From: Rhipicephalus microplus
Lineage: Eukaryota > Arthropoda > Arachnida > Ixodida > Ixodidae
Direction of reading: 5' to 3'
DNA length: 64,000 nt
Assembly: GCF_043290135.1 (NCBI RefSeq)
Contig: NC_134704.1
Span: 24,036,001 to 24,100,000, forward strand
The position numbers were made by a program, and so were the translations under genes. This document shows, piece by piece, positions 49,917-62,503 of this stretch. Positions within the stretch are counted from its first letter, which is position 1. Each line of letters begins with the position of its first letter. The notes beneath the pieces were generated by a model. That model was not told where the DNA came from and did no database searches. It saw only the letters and a list, made by a program, of their open reading frames with translations.

Positions 49917-50146
49917 AATACCTGGGGTATTACGTCCCAAAATCACGATATATTATGAGAGACGCGGCAGTAGAGGGACCCGAAAATTTTGATCATCTGG
50001 TGTTCCGTAAGCAATAATATCGTTCAGTACACGGGCCTTGACCATTTTGTCTCCATCGAAATGCGACCGATGCGGCTGGGTTCGAACCCAATACCTTCGG
50101 GTCAGCAGCGTAGCATCTTAGCCACTGATCCCCTGCGGCGGACACC
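49917..50146 (-). mobile_element. SINE A, full length
   Basis: The most complete SINE A in the window, reverse orientation: GGGGTATTACGTCCCAAAAT, GAGAGACGCGGCAGTAGAGG, CTCCATCGAAATGCGACCG, then box B (GGGTTCGAACCCA, palindromic), GGGTCAGCAGCGTAGCATCT and CTTAGCCACTGATCCCCTGC, which is box A on the minus strand. That gives a tRNA-derived head with both polymerase III boxes and a unique body. Target duplications are not clear. Confidence 0.88.
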
Positions 50147-51324
50147 ACTATAATATCTACCACAGTAATGTCTATTCACCACAGTAATGCCAGTAGCTCT
50201 TTTTTGAGTTAATGTCACTACGTTACGATGTGATTTTAAAGACCCCATCGTCGTCTGCGAGGTACAAGTCTAATAAAACTCGTAAGAATCAACTCTGCAT
50301 AAAACTGACTGGTTGGCTAGTTGGTACCGCATGTCATATGTTTTAGCGAAGGGAAAGATGATGAGGCAAGAAAAAAAAACAACTGTGCTGCGTCCTCGTA
50401 CCTCCTTTGCATCCTCGTATTTCTTTGCGCTAAATGATAAGGTATGCAGTCACAGCAGATTGTAAAGACAGAAATTTGATCAGGTGACGCATAAGCTGGC
50501 ACTGTCCTGTTAAGTAACACTTCACCTGTACTTCGTCCCACTTACTGCGAGTCAATGACAAGAAAGCAACAATTAATTATAACGAGAACCAGCGATATAT
50601 GTTGGTTATGGTAATTAGAGCTGTTGCTAACCCACAGTAAAAAACAAAAAAAAACAAGTTACGCCTCGTGAAAGAGGCAGCGTTGACTAAAACAAGGAAA
50701 CAAAAAGCGCTAAAGGTTTTCCGAGACAGCACTAGAATGTAACAGGTATCTCAAAGGTCTGGTAAGCTTATTCATAGCCTACAGCACTGCGGCTTTTTGT
50801 TTACCACGATAACGGTACACGCTAGCAGCACCCAAGCGCGTCGGTTGGATACCACTTCTTACACGCGTCACCGAGTAATGCTTTGTTCCAAAAACTGTGG
50901 ACCAGAGCTTTCTGCTTGTTTTGCCCAACAGAATCACCACAAAAAACACGAAAGGACCGGAAATGGGGAAATATAATAAACCTGCATGTTTCGGAACAAC
51001 ATACGGGAAATAAGGTAAAAAAAAAGTGAAAGCGCTGTATAGGTAGTGGTATTTGTGAGTTTTGTAAATGCCCGAGTCTGTAGTCTTTGCGGTCATCGTC
51101 TAGGCCAGACTAACGACGGCCGTTATCGCTGCCTTTTTATCGTGGCGTTGTTGCTGCGCGAACTATCACTGTCAGTGTTATTGATGAGCTTTGTTACTCC
51201 AATATTGAACAAATGGATGTTCCCGTTTGGAACAGTACTTCGAGACTTTCCTCCATTAATATCAAAGGTGACGTAACATTCGTAATCTTTCGAAGCCTCT
51301 GTAAGTCCACTACGGGAAGAACGC
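50147..51324. other. No recognisable gene
   Basis: Short frames only. Sequence near 51205-51255 (GGATGTTCCCGTTTGGAAC) resembles 51608-51640 (CGCATGTTCCCATCTAGAGC) on the far side of the RTE remnant, which may be parts of one older repeat. Confidence 0.45.
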
Positions 51325-51590
51325 ATCTCCCAATGATCTACAGCCCACCCTACCCTGTGTGAGCTAATTTTATTTTATCCATGAGAAGTTCTTCATTATA
51401 TCACTCTACGTAATCTTCTGCCTTTTCGATTCCTTCGTAACCACAATGTTGCTCTTAATGTCTTCCGGTCGTCCATTCTACGCACTACTTGGCCGACCCA
51501 GGTACATGTATTTCTACAAGGATATCTGCTAAACAAGTTTATTCACTGACTCATTCTGATATGTTCTCAGTATTTCCAATGACATTCATT
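51325..51590 (-). mobile_element. Old RTE-like LINE remnant
   Basis: On the plus strand CTCCCAATGATCTACAGCCC, AATCTTCTGCCTTTTCGATT and CATTCTACGCACTACTTGGC follow the order of the RTE-like ORF2 3' region in reverse orientation, as at 61960-62110, but diverged. No frame is open. The assignment is by word similarity and position only. Confidence 0.5.
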
Positions 51591-51654
51591 ACTGCATATA
51601 AAACAAACGCATGTTCCCATCTAGAGCAGCGCTATGAGACTACAAGCCTTTAAA

Positions 51655-51960
51655 TCTTAAAGGCACACTAAAGGCCACTATTAGGTCGAGTCGATGTTCA
51701 TTGCTGAAATAGCAGTCCAGAAATCTTGTAGTGCTACGTTTGTGCCAAGGAAGTGCTTATTTTGAACTGAAATCACGTTTTAGTAGCCCGCATTTCGTTA
51801 GAACACTTCAAGTTACCCGCCTCAAGTGGAACCTTTCACGTCAGTGTTGCCGTACACCACGTTACCCGCCTTCACTACGTGGTCACCGACACTATGGCAA
51901 AAGCAGAGGGAAAGTAGAGGGAGCAACAGCAGTAACAACGGCCATTGAACAATTTCCTGC
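51655..51960 (+). repeat. Dispersed repeat candidate
   Basis: Starts TTAAAGGCACACTAAAGGCC, similar to 29132. The body (GTGCCAAGGAAGTGC, TCAAGTTACCCGCC, GTTGCCGTACACCACGTTAC) looks to me like a dispersed repeat of tick genomes, from general familiarity; only the first ~20 bp recur in this window. Confidence 0.35.
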
Positions 51961-52019
51961 CATGTCCTTCTAGAGGGCAGGCGTGCTTGGTTACACTGGG
52001 CCCCACTAGTTGGTATGAC

Positions 52020-52620
52020 ATGTCTAGACTTTATCAAATTTGCTACCCTAAATGTGGGGAGAGGAGAATAAGGGAGTATAAAAGAGAATAAAAGGAGATG
52101 GAGATTGAATACCACACACACACACACACACACACACACAGCACACACAGTGCAGTGTTTCAGAGGTGGTCACTTAGAGATGTTGCCCTCAAGAACTGTA
52201 GAAGGTCTAGTGTGGCTTTCTGGGCGAGTGTACTTGAATATCAAGCACCCAAGATCTCCTGAGTAAAAAGACTAACATCCAATCTTTTCAAGGTACACTG
52301 GAGAGTCCGGCGTTCTTGTTCAAAGTCGGGACGATCGCACAAAACATGGTCTGGAGTTTCTGCGCAATTGAAATTATCACAGTTGGGGGAGTCAGCCATA
52401 AAGTGAGATAAGCGTGAACTTCAATAACAAATAGGATGTGTCCATGAACGAAAGTAAAGGGTGAGGCATGCTGACAAAAAAAGTGCATTGCAAAAAATAA
52501 TAAAGTAAGCATTGCCAACAAGAACAAGACTAAGACCAGAAGAACAGGAGGCGATACGGTAGAAGCAAAGAGGCTCCAGGGTGACGAGAAACAAAGGTCG
52601 AAGGGAAGGAGCCATATTTA
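52020..52620 (-). pseudogene. I-group LINE ORF2 C-terminus and 3' UTR (truncated)
   Basis: Minus-strand reading from about 52410 gives MADSPNCDNFNCAETPDHV, LCDRPDFEQERRTLQ, LKRLDVSLFTQEILGC, then a degraded end near 52165. It corresponds to the zinc cluster and tail of ORF2. The 3' UTR follows toward 52020 with a (GT)n run (seen as CA at 52113-52141) and CTCTCCCCACATTTAGGGTA, the same layout as the intact LINE 3' UTR. Frames further upstream to about 52620 are hydrophobic and frameshifted, and may be older ORF2 sequence. Confidence 0.7.
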
Positions 52621-55600
52621 TACGTGGCCGCGCTCGGAGCCACTGACCGTAGGATTGGGTCGGCCTTTACTGATGGTGCGTGGCGAGCCTTGCGTGTTCC
52701 TTACGTTGCCTGTACGGCGATGGTGCACCATATTTATCTTATCTAGGGAAGCAAAAATGCAGTATAAAGAAGCATTTTTAAGCATACAACGTGCACTACT
52801 AACCGTTCTCTTGCTACAAGGCATTTAGGCTAAATAGCCTTCTACCCGCTTGTGTTTCCCGCTTTCAAATTTATAAGGAAAATCAATCTAGCTACTTATT
52901 GAGCTCATTCGAAGACTACCATAGCTAGACAACAGAAAGTAACGACAGCAGATAAACAGTGTGAATACCATGAGCGGTGAATTCTTCTTCCTCAAAATGA
53001 ATGCGGAGCCAATGCCGGTCGGCCAAAATCATTAGAAACAATTATCACTACCAATGCTATAAGGTATTCAAAAAACCTACTTCTCTTCCTTTCCAACCAG
53101 CATGTGTTGTGCTTGATCCAGCTTCACTGAACATTCAGTTCGCGAGGGTTGGATGAAGGCCAACTTTTTCAGTACAATTTTTATTTGTTAAGGCAGCATT
53201 GTCAATGAATGACCCCCATTAGAATCAAACTGTCACTGCTTCTGGTGTTCTCAGCTCTCAAAAAATACGCCTTGCATTTTGTCAGAATTTGGCCTCATCG
53301 TCCACTGAATTTGCCTTGACCTGCAGTGGTAGGCACTTCCTCTTTTACCTGTTAAGCGAGCGGACCACTCCGAACAGCTGACGTCGCTGCGCGCTGGAAA
53401 CAGAGTCGCACTAATTAAATTAGCTGCCAAGTTTGTTTGCGCCCACGTGCCTGTCTGTAGTGATACAGTGAGCAGGTTATTTACATCGTCTCCCTAAAAC
53501 AGTGCAGTACGTTTCAGCGTCAAAAGGAAAAAAAGAAGGCAGATCGCACAGGTAGACCACGCGTATATTACGTCCGGCTTGTTACGGCTCAACGTACAAA
53601 ATGAATTAGGGCACGCAGAGATGAAAGGGGAAAAAAAAACAGAAAGATTGTGTCACCGTACGTAGGTGCACATGGAAGCTAGGTTCTCGCATTTTGGGAA
53701 TTAGAATTGTAACGAGCAGCTCCACTTCATTTTCCGTCCGTATGATTGCCAGCACCATGTCGAAGCATGTCCAGTGACAACTTTCTTTTCTGACATGAGA
53801 TATCAAGTAGAACAGAGGTTGTGGGGAACTACAAAGCGTAAGATGAGGACGCGCACATTAACTCTAATTGGAAAATATATTTTCAAATGATGACAAGAAA
53901 ACCCTTCACCCATAACGGTTGCGAAAGAAAATACTCCGAAGCTTACATTTATTCAAATGCATCAGCAAATACCCACTCCTACGGAATGTACCACACGTCT
54001 ATGTGAATCATTACGTATAAGGCAAAAGTCAGGAAAAACAAAGTTGAAATTGCACCTTTCCTTGCTTCTTAGCAGCAATAAATTTTGCTCTGAGATTATA
54101 TAAAGCTACCGATTAGGCGTCTATCATGGAGTTGTATTAAATATACACAGGAGGAGAGGCAGAGAAGGAAAATGAAATGCTGCAGTGACTGAACAAAACT
54201 TCATTAAAATATTGTGTGGAGGCAATCGTAGGACAGAACTCGCTGGATGTGGACGGAAAACCCCTAGAAAAATAAAACCGGAGTTCTAAAAACAATGTCA
54301 CACGGAAGCAAGAGAATCAACGAACGAGGTATATTATACAGGTGTCACACGGGCGTTTCGAAGGCCATTGAACCCTTGGTCTATCGACTCAACTGTCAAA
54401 GACGAGCTGCCACATAGGTGATTTCGAAAGCCATCGAGTCAATATTCTATCGAGTCAACAGAGCACCCCACAAAACTTCGATGGCCATTGAGCTACTTCA
54501 TTTCAAAACCTGGTGGCATACCTTCAATAAACAAGAAAATACTTTTACTTTGGCGTGATGTGTTCCTAAGACAAGCAACCTCATCACTGGAACTGCCGAA
54601 TCAGGGCTGTGTTTTCAAAAATAAAAAAATATATAAAAAACTTCTGTAAGAGCTATACGTGCAAATGGTCAGTGTCACTCAATTGAGTTTACATCATCAT
54701 GATTGCTTTTTGGGAGTGCTCAGGAGCACTGTTTGTCCGCGTAAGTTAACTTTCGCAACCTTGCAACGGCAATCGCACGTGCTGTCGAGAAGTACTCCCG
54801 TAGACTGTTAGGTTTGCGAAGAATTCGCTATGCGAGGCACGTGTGCTCAGCGCATGTGCACCGCAATTACGTGCTCCTCGTCTAGTTATCTAATCACAGC
54901 TTCTAAAATTAGCGCACTTGTTCCTACGCCGTGCTGCGAAAACGACATGGCAGAGTTGACTTGCTTCGCCGACTTTCAGACCGCACTCGCCCGTCAGGTC
55001 TCTCGCTCCGCGTGCTCGTCAAACGCGCGTCTAATTAAATTAGAGCTGTACACGTGGGCACTACCTTTGTTGGTGTTTGGCTACATTAAGAATTGCACGA
55101 CAACTCTTCACGAATCATTGGAGTAGCTTTGACTGTCCTGGTGGAAAGTGCCCACAAGGAAATGTTCTTTAACATAAATTGCGAATGACTGTTAGTTAAT
55201 TAAAAAAGTCTGTCGATGAAGATAGCCACCCTCAGTGCACATCTTTGAATCACTAGTTGCAGCATGGAAGGAAGTGTAGACGGGCCAATAAAGTAGTCAA
55301 AGGTCACGCAATTCCTTGTGAATTTTCTGAAAACGACTTGAAGAGACATTCCACCTTCTTTCCCCTCTTTTAGTCCTTTTTTTTTCTTCGAAGTGAACTC
55401 GAGAGAATTCTCCGCCCAAGTTAGTTTTGTCATGCCTCCAGTATCATCGTATGACGCCACGTTATACGCAGTCATAGTCACATCATGACGATGCTGTGAA
55501 TTGCGGTGACCTAAGATGACGTCACATGGTGGCGTCGTCACGTGCGGATGATGTTTTGCAACACTTGTTGACGCTGGCTCGTTCTATTTCCGCGTTTGAT

Positions 55601-57446
55601 GAGGCATATAAGGCGAAACAAAAATAGTAAATGTTGGCAGGTCAATAAGGTAGGTGTGACATTTGCTACTCAAAGAAAAAAAGATGCGAAGGGAACATTA
55701 TTGAATGCTGCCGGCATGTATGAAGCTATAACTAAGATCAATGACGACAGTCATAATAATGGTGCGCATAAACTTGCGTTCAAACACGTGTATCTTAATC
55801 CCGGCTCTTTCACTTCACGCGCTTTCATTTTTTTTTCAGCTATGAATTTCGCGAAACCATCCTAATGTTGTCAGACATAAACCATTTCAGTAAAGGAATA
55901 ATTTTTTTTAAACAAGGTTTGGTCTGAATAATGACCCCTCCCCCGGAGCGAATTGCACTAAGATACCGAAGAACCAATCAAACAACGAACCAACATAACC
56001 CATCTTCACACAGTGCACCTTCACAAAATGTGCGCACGTTCGCTGCTCTTCAAATACTCGTCACGGTTGCCCTTGTATGCTGCACCATGAAGTCCTCTAA
56101 TCGATAGAATTTTCACGCCAGAGTCACGGAAATGCAAAGAAATAGGAGCCGGGGCTGGTAAAGCAAACTGGACAACAGAAAAGTAATTTACGATCGCAAG
56201 GAATGGCCTGTGCAGCTCTGTTCCGCCTGAAGGGTTTATAGACACGATCGTTAAGCGCAGTTAGTTTACGAGCGGCTCTTCGCAGGAACAGTCACTTGGG
56301 CCGATGCCTGTTTGCTAGCGATTTGCGAGTCATTGATCGGCGTCTCTTGCTTCACTGATGCAAGATCTCGCTTTTACTCCGCGCAGGTAGCTTGGACTGC
56401 AGTGGATGCATTCGTTTATTTCTTGCTGACCCCGGAACAAGAACCGAAAAGTAAGTCTAAGTAGAAAAGGAGATGACTTGGGGTACTACTACGAAGACCT
56501 AGATAAGAAAAAGAAAATAGAAAACGCCTAATAAGTACACAGAAGAGCATTCAACGAGGTAAATATAGGAGGGGAGATAGAACACACCGCTTTCATAACT
56601 TTTAATAATGGTTTTTTGTTTATTACACGTGAAAGTAGCCATGAAAATGCTCCAGATGTACCTTACGGCTACGTTGTGAAAGGCTTGATGGAGAAAAAAA
56701 ATCCACCTTGTGTACCTTCTATGTTGCCAGCAACAAGCCTACTGTTCAACGTGCCCATTGATTAAATCATCACACACATTGACACATTTACAACTGATGC
56801 AGGGACATAAATCAAGGTTTGTTTAACGCACTGCCTATGCCCACAGTAGTTTTCAAATGCACTTTCGCGAACAAAATAAGCCAAGATAACTTAGTCCACA
56901 TATCTGTATCGACGAAAACTCAATTTTTGACTTCGGTGTCTGGTTGCCGCACTCCAATATCAGCGTTCATGCACTATGGAAGATTTTTTTGATTAACTTG
57001 GTGATTAGTCGCGTTGAAGAAATGAATCTGCTCCACCAGGTGCTTCAACGACCTCATCGCCTCAGAGGGAAGCCGTCCGCTCTTTCAACGAACTCGCTCA
57101 ATTAATATTCATTAAGTGTCCTGAAAATAAATTGGCTAATACCTAACGTAAGCGTATCTAGAATAATATAATTATAGAACACAACACTTAACTTAATCTA
57201 GAAGTACAGATTTTGTGTCAGTTGAACTTTTGAGAAGAGCATTTTTTTAGTGTTAAGAAAACAAAGTGCTTGACCGCCAGTTCTTGAAAAAGAAACTAGA
57301 GTGTTTCATTCATTGCTAGTGCCACAAAAAATTAAAATCTTCACAAATGAAACACTGCATTGGTGTTTTATTTTCTCACATTTTCTTTATGAAAACTGTG
57401 GTGTAGTCAACACGAAATGCTTTCAACGTTCTATACAAAACTCGCA

Positions 57447-57447
<1 letters not shown>
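52621..57447. other. No recognisable gene (4.8 kb)
   Basis: Short frames only. 54340-54500 has repeated CATCGAGTC/CATTGAGC words and may be a dispersed repeat. 55440-55545 shares TGACGTCA-like words with 21190-21400. Nothing is firm enough to annotate separately. Confidence 0.45.

Positions 57448-57528
<81 letters not shown>
57448..57528. repeat. (ATT)27 microsatellite
   Basis: About 81 bp of perfect ATT on the plus strand. Confidence 0.96.
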
Positions 57529-57529
<1 letters not shown>

Positions 57530-58206
57530 CCCAATATTATTAATATATTATAGAGAAAGCATGCATATAATGCTTCGGTCATGTTGACTAAGCGTTCAGG
57601 CATAGTGCAAGAAGACCAGAGCTATCTAAGCAGTCATTGAGGCATGTTGTTATTGATAGGTACATTCAGCGCTAACACCACTCCTGATTGTGCTAACTTG
57701 AGTCCCTTCTTGACGAGCCTTTGTATAGAGAAATGTCAACGCACATGCGCTGAAGTTTAATCTTCGATCCAAAAAGCGGGACAATTAAGAGGCCACTGCC
57801 CGCCAACAAAGCCACTCCAGGCGTCCCCGTATGGCGTAACATGAAGTCGTAAAAAGCATATGCCTTGGTGATCGACCCAGATGGGCTCAGGAGCGTGCCT
57901 TCATCTTCCCGCCTTCGAGACCCGATAAAAAAATTTCCACGGTCTCTTGTTTCAGTCAGATCTCCAGTTTCCGTGACCTCTTTTGTGTATCGCCTTCTTT
58001 TGCATGACCGATGCGGTATGAGGCATAAAACTTAGTGGAACTTGGCAGTCTCATGCGTAATTCCAACCCGAAGGATCTCTTTATGATTCCCTAGACCGTC
58101 GCTCTAACCCTGTTCTATTGCACGGGCTTTCGCAAGAACTTGCGTTCTTTGCAGCGCACAAAGAATCAATAAGCATAAGCGAGCGACGGCGCCTCGTCGG
58201 AGGGGA
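57529..58206. other. No recognisable gene
   Basis: Unassigned sequence before a tandem duplication. Confidence 0.5.
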
Positions 58207-58490
58207 CAGATGTCTGCGGTTGTGAGCAAAGTATTCCAACCGCGACACCCTAACAGAATGCCTGAATAAAATGCTTACGTAATTTGTATAGTGAGCCTCT
58301 CTGTGGTCCTCTTAAGGAAAACTAAATTATTCGCTCATGAATGCTAGACTCAAACAGATGTCTGCGGTTGTGAGAAAAGTATTCCAACCGCGACACCCTG
58401 ACAGAATGCCTGACTAAAATGCTTACGTAATCTGTATAGCGAGCCTCTCTGTGGTCCTCTTAAGGAAAACTATATTATTCGCTCATGGAC
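58207..58490. repeat. 148-bp tandem duplication
   Basis: Copy 1 at 58207-58354 and copy 2 from 58355 to about 58490 are near-identical (CAGATGTCTGCGGTTGTGAG in both), with a handful of substitutions. Copy 2 loses similarity shortly after CGCTCATG. Confidence 0.92.
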
Positions 58491-61400
58491 GATAAACACA
58501 AACGTAAAAAAAAACAAGCAGTAATATTATAGTTAGAACATGGGCCTTTAAATTAAAAATAGATGCATCGTTTTTCATGCTTGAAAAAAAAATCACGATT
58601 CTGTTTCATAATTACTGTCCACCAGGTGGTTGTAACTGATTGACAGGTGACGGCACCAGTGACGCAATAGATCCGTAACCGGCTTTTATATTCTCGTTAT
58701 CATTTAAGTGGTACTATTATTGCTGAGTTTGTTTATGCACCTACAGTTTTCAATTTAACTATAGCCACCGCCAAGTTGTGGGCAAACTCTTTCCACTTAT
58801 ACATGTTTAATGCAAGATATGAAGGAGGCTGACACACTTGTTACATTACATGAAGGAAGCTGAGAAACTGTCCCACTCATTTGCACGTAAGCAATGAGAT
58901 GTCATTGCGGCTTAAAGAAAAACAGAAATTTCACGAGTGCCCTCAATGCCTAAATAGGATCATGGCTAAGCCGAATTACAGGTGTTATCAGGCCCCGACT
59001 GGGAGATTTCCTTACGTTGAATATATTATTCCCCTGTTTTAGATGGGCACATTTTGCACCGGCAATAGTCCAATATTCTAGAAGCCTTACCAAATGCACA
59101 CGAGTTGTAGCAAGGCCAATTCTAAAGTTTCTCTTGTTCTATCGGAACTTCACGAAAATGGAGCCGAAAAAGTTCTTACTTGAGGTATTAAACTTACTGA
59201 GTTTTCACATGCGAATCCAAGAAATAATTGGAGACATGGAAGCGGGGAAAAACGAAGATTGAAAGCCCACACCATATCCCACAAACCATTGCATCGTGTT
59301 CATTTCACGGTTGGTTAACATATGCTGTTGGTGGTGCGAAATACATTCGACAGTCTTCGCAGGCGTTGCGAAAAAAAGCTTACAACTACTAGGTTTGTTT
59401 ATAAAACTTGGTTGATTGTGCGGAAATCGGAAAACGGTTGTTGGGTAGGCTTAGCAAATAGGCGCACGCAAAGTAAAACTTGGAGGCACAAAAGCGCGTT
59501 TTATAGTTGCATGCATGTAAGTGATTCGAAGGAAAGAACGGAAGAGAAAGCAAAGGCAGGGATATTAACCAGAAGACGTTGCAGTAAATCAAACGGGCCT
59601 GAGAAATCCTATCCACGCACTATTGCAAGAATAGCAGCGCTGATAACTAATAAAAACAGAACAATCGAAGCGGAATAAATTGCCCTTGAACTTTCAAAGA
59701 CACCTTACTACAACAGCCGGCGCAAATAAAAGCGTCAAGTTAAATTTCAAGGCATGTAAAAATAGGTATGTCCGCATTCGCTGTTCCACTCGGATGCTCT
59801 AAATTTAGGTCTTTTCGTTTTCACCACGTAAAATTTCCTATCCAAATATGAAGCGAAAAGCAAATTTTCGCGTGCGTTTTTTAGATATTATCCAAACATT
59901 AGCACCAAACACTTCACACAATCAAAATAAGAGAAGACGAATGAGGGATTCCGGACGTAATCGAGTATGTCGGGGCCATGAATATCGCAAGGAAGACGAG
60001 GAAAATAAAAAAAAATGGAAGCAAAGGAAGTTTAGTCAGTTCTGAGACCGGCTGGCTAACCTGTGCTGGGGAGGGGGGTAAGGCCGGCAAATCGTGACAG
60101 GATAGAGATGGTAAAAAAAGAAAAAAGAGAAAAAAAAAGAACAAGATTGAGCTGCATTCACGAGAAGCCGCCTGCTTCACAAGCTTAGGCTGCAATCATT
60201 TTTGTGACAGTGTTTTATAATTTTGAATTTCAGTGTCTGCACCTGCCGCCTTTACCAGAACTTCTCAGGATCCAACTATTACACGCTTCGATCAAACTAT
60301 TGCACGTTTTATTTTTCAGTTTTTCTTGCCTAACCATTGCTCATTTTGTCAAGTCTATATTCCTGTACTCTCGTTGTCGTCTCTGATTTCCATAGACAAT
60401 GTACTGTTTCGTGGGCAGTTGCGAAAGTGTAGGAACTTTCTTGCGCGCGTACGCAAGCAGTCCCGAAGAAGTAATCTGCTCGGCCCACCTGAAAAATCAT
60501 CGGCCGTCCTGTTTATCGCTGTCCCTATTCCATTTCGTCGCGTGGTCTGCGATGCTTCGTTTCACCTACCGCAGCCGAGACAAATACGAACAGGACAAAA
60601 GCGCCTCCTCATTTTACGATAACAACATAATCACAAGCATGCTTATGCATCAGAAAAGGAGCATATTTTTTCCCCACAAATTGAACAAGCGGCGAAATTT
60701 GGGCTATTTGGTTCATTTTTTTTTACGGAATGACAAATGAAACAGCTCATGAACAGGACAAAAGAAGCGCACAAGAACGGGCACTGACAGCCAACTAAAG
60801 GTTTATTGAAAGGAATAAAAAAAAGCTAAAGAAAGCGTGAGCAAAAATCAGGTAACACTTTGATGTCAGATAGCAGATTCAGATTTCTAATAGATCAAGT
60901 GACGGCATGCTGACACACAAATAGTTTCTCCAAATTGTCGAAGGATGTCGGCCAAGCACGTATCGTTTACTTCTTCGTGTATGTGTGTGTTTGGAAAAAG
61001 TGGTTAACGATTTAGAGAACTAGGTACTCTACAATGGGAGAGCATGAAGCCGTCCCGCGGGCCTCAAACAAGCCCGCACAACCCGGAAAACAATGCAGAT
61101 TCAAGCGAAGGTAGCACTTCATAGAAATGAAAATGCGGAGGAAAATTACACATTAGTCATGCGCAGTATATAACAGGGTAGTTCTAAAGCGTTGGGTACC
61201 CTGTCTAATGACATGCATAACTTCTAATGAATTTTTCGCTCAGGGTTCTTTTTTTAATCGTAGGCTACGACAACTTCTTAGCAGTTGCCCGCATTTGCTC
61301 GCTAAGAGACAATACAGGCCAATGACAATCCGCATTTATATTAACACGAAAAATTCCAGGAAAGTTTTTCTGCACATGTTTCAGTTCATTATGTTATCTG

Positions 61401-61689
61401 ATCGTTCGAGTGACTGCCTTATAACCAACCACTAAGCATACAGGCTAAAACAAAAACTATACCGAGTCAATTTCTGTCATGTGTTTTGTGTATTTTGAAA
61501 ATAAACTACTGTTTCAAATTGATGGAATAGTACCACAGCAAGTTAATTTCATTATATCATGCGGCAAAACAAAAATATTTTTAACACACCGTTTCTAAAT
61601 AGCCATAAATTATTTCTTTGTGAGGGAGGGGAAGGAATAGTTTTATTGTTTAAATTTGAAGCATTTAACAAACTTCGGTGACCTTGAGC
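58491..61689. other. No recognisable gene
   Basis: Frames at 59322-59678, 60233-60622 and 60399-60740 are 110-130 codons without known domains. GAACAGGACAAAAG occurs twice, at 60588-60601 and 60751-60764, perhaps marking a small repeat that ends near 60830. Confidence 0.45.
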
Positions 61690-61845
61690 ATATCTATCTA
61701 GCCGCTTATGTTCGGGTGCTCTCGTGGTCAACCCCTTAACTTGGTGTGAGCCAAAAATAGCATGGGAGGGTAAGGTGTTTTGACGAATATGACACGCTGG
61801 TCAATACCCGAATAGTGTCGCAACCACGTCGCATATAGCGTCAAG

Positions 61846-61846
<1 letters not shown>
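61690..61846 (-). mobile_element. Repeat B, copy 2, distal segment
   Basis: The reverse complement contains TTGACCAGCGTGTCATATTC, GTCAAAACACCTTACCC, ACGAGAGCACCCG and GCGGCTAGATAGATATGC, matching 20900-21010 in copy 1. It is separated from the rest of the repeat by the RTE-like insertion. Confidence 0.85.
61839..61846. repeat. RTE insertion target duplication (left)
   Basis: CGTCAAGT, repeated exactly at 62496-62503. Confidence 0.8.

Positions 61847-61908
<62 letters not shown>
61847..61908. repeat. (ATC)n tail of the RTE-like element
   Basis: About 62 bp of ATC, the 3' tail in reverse orientation; shorter versions end the copies at 17190 and 29757. Confidence 0.93.
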
Positions 61909-62495
61909 GCCTGACTACGTCCACTGCAGGACAAAGGTCTCTCCCATGTTCCGCTAGTTAACCCGGTCCTGTGCTTGCTGCTGCCAATTTATAACCGCAA
62001 ACTTCTTAATCTCATCTGCCCACCTAACCTTCTGCCTCCCCCTAACCCGCTTCTCTTCTCTGGGAATCCAGTTAGTTACCCTTAATGACCAGCGGTTATC
62101 CTGTCTACGCGCTACATGCACGTCCCATGTTCATTTCCTCTTCTTTATTTCAAGTATGATACTCTTAACCCCCGTTTGTCCCCTAATCCACTCTGCTCTC
62201 TTTTTGTCTCTTAAGGTTACACCTGCCATTTTTCTTTCCATTGCTCGCTGTGTCGTCCTCAATTTAAGCTGAACCCTCTTTGTAAGTCTCCAGGTTTCTG
62301 CTCCGTAGCTAAGTACCGGCAAGATACAGCTGTTATATACCTTCCTCTTGAGGGATAGTGGCAATCTACCTGTCATAATTTGAAAGTGCTTGCCGAATGT
62401 GCTCCACCCCATTCTTATTCTTCTAGTTACTTCAATCTCGTGGTTCGGCTCTGCGGTTATTACCTGCCCTAAGTAGACCTAGTCTTTTACAAAGT
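61847..62495 (-). pseudogene. RTE-like LINE 3' fragment inserted in repeat B
   Basis: A 649-bp 5'-truncated RTE-type element on the minus strand. The readable frame 62412-62131 gives RLPLSLKRKVYNSCILPVLS, YGAETWRLTKRVQLKLRT, QRAMERKMAGVTLRDKKRA and GQTGVKSIILEI, the region after RT in RTE-group ORF2. The 3' UTR has CCACTGCAGGACAAAGGTCT, and the tail is (GAT)n, seen as ATC repeats at 61847-61908. The flanking 8-bp CGTCAAGT duplication and the exact continuity of repeat B across it define the ends. The truncated protein lacks RT and endonuclease, so it is inactive. Confidence 0.92.
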
Positions 62496-62503
62496 CGTCA
62501 AGT
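62496..62503. repeat. RTE insertion target duplication (right)
   Basis: CGTCAAGT, identical to 61839-61846. Confidence 0.8.

Noticed and set aside
49920..50146. Functional tRNA gene on the minus strand
   Set aside because: Boxes A and B are present, but the cloverleaf is degraded and the sequence continues into the SINE body shared with other copies.
60204..60740. Overlapping 60-129-codon frames as a gene
   Set aside because: Three different frames compete, none has a domain, and no start or splice context favours one.
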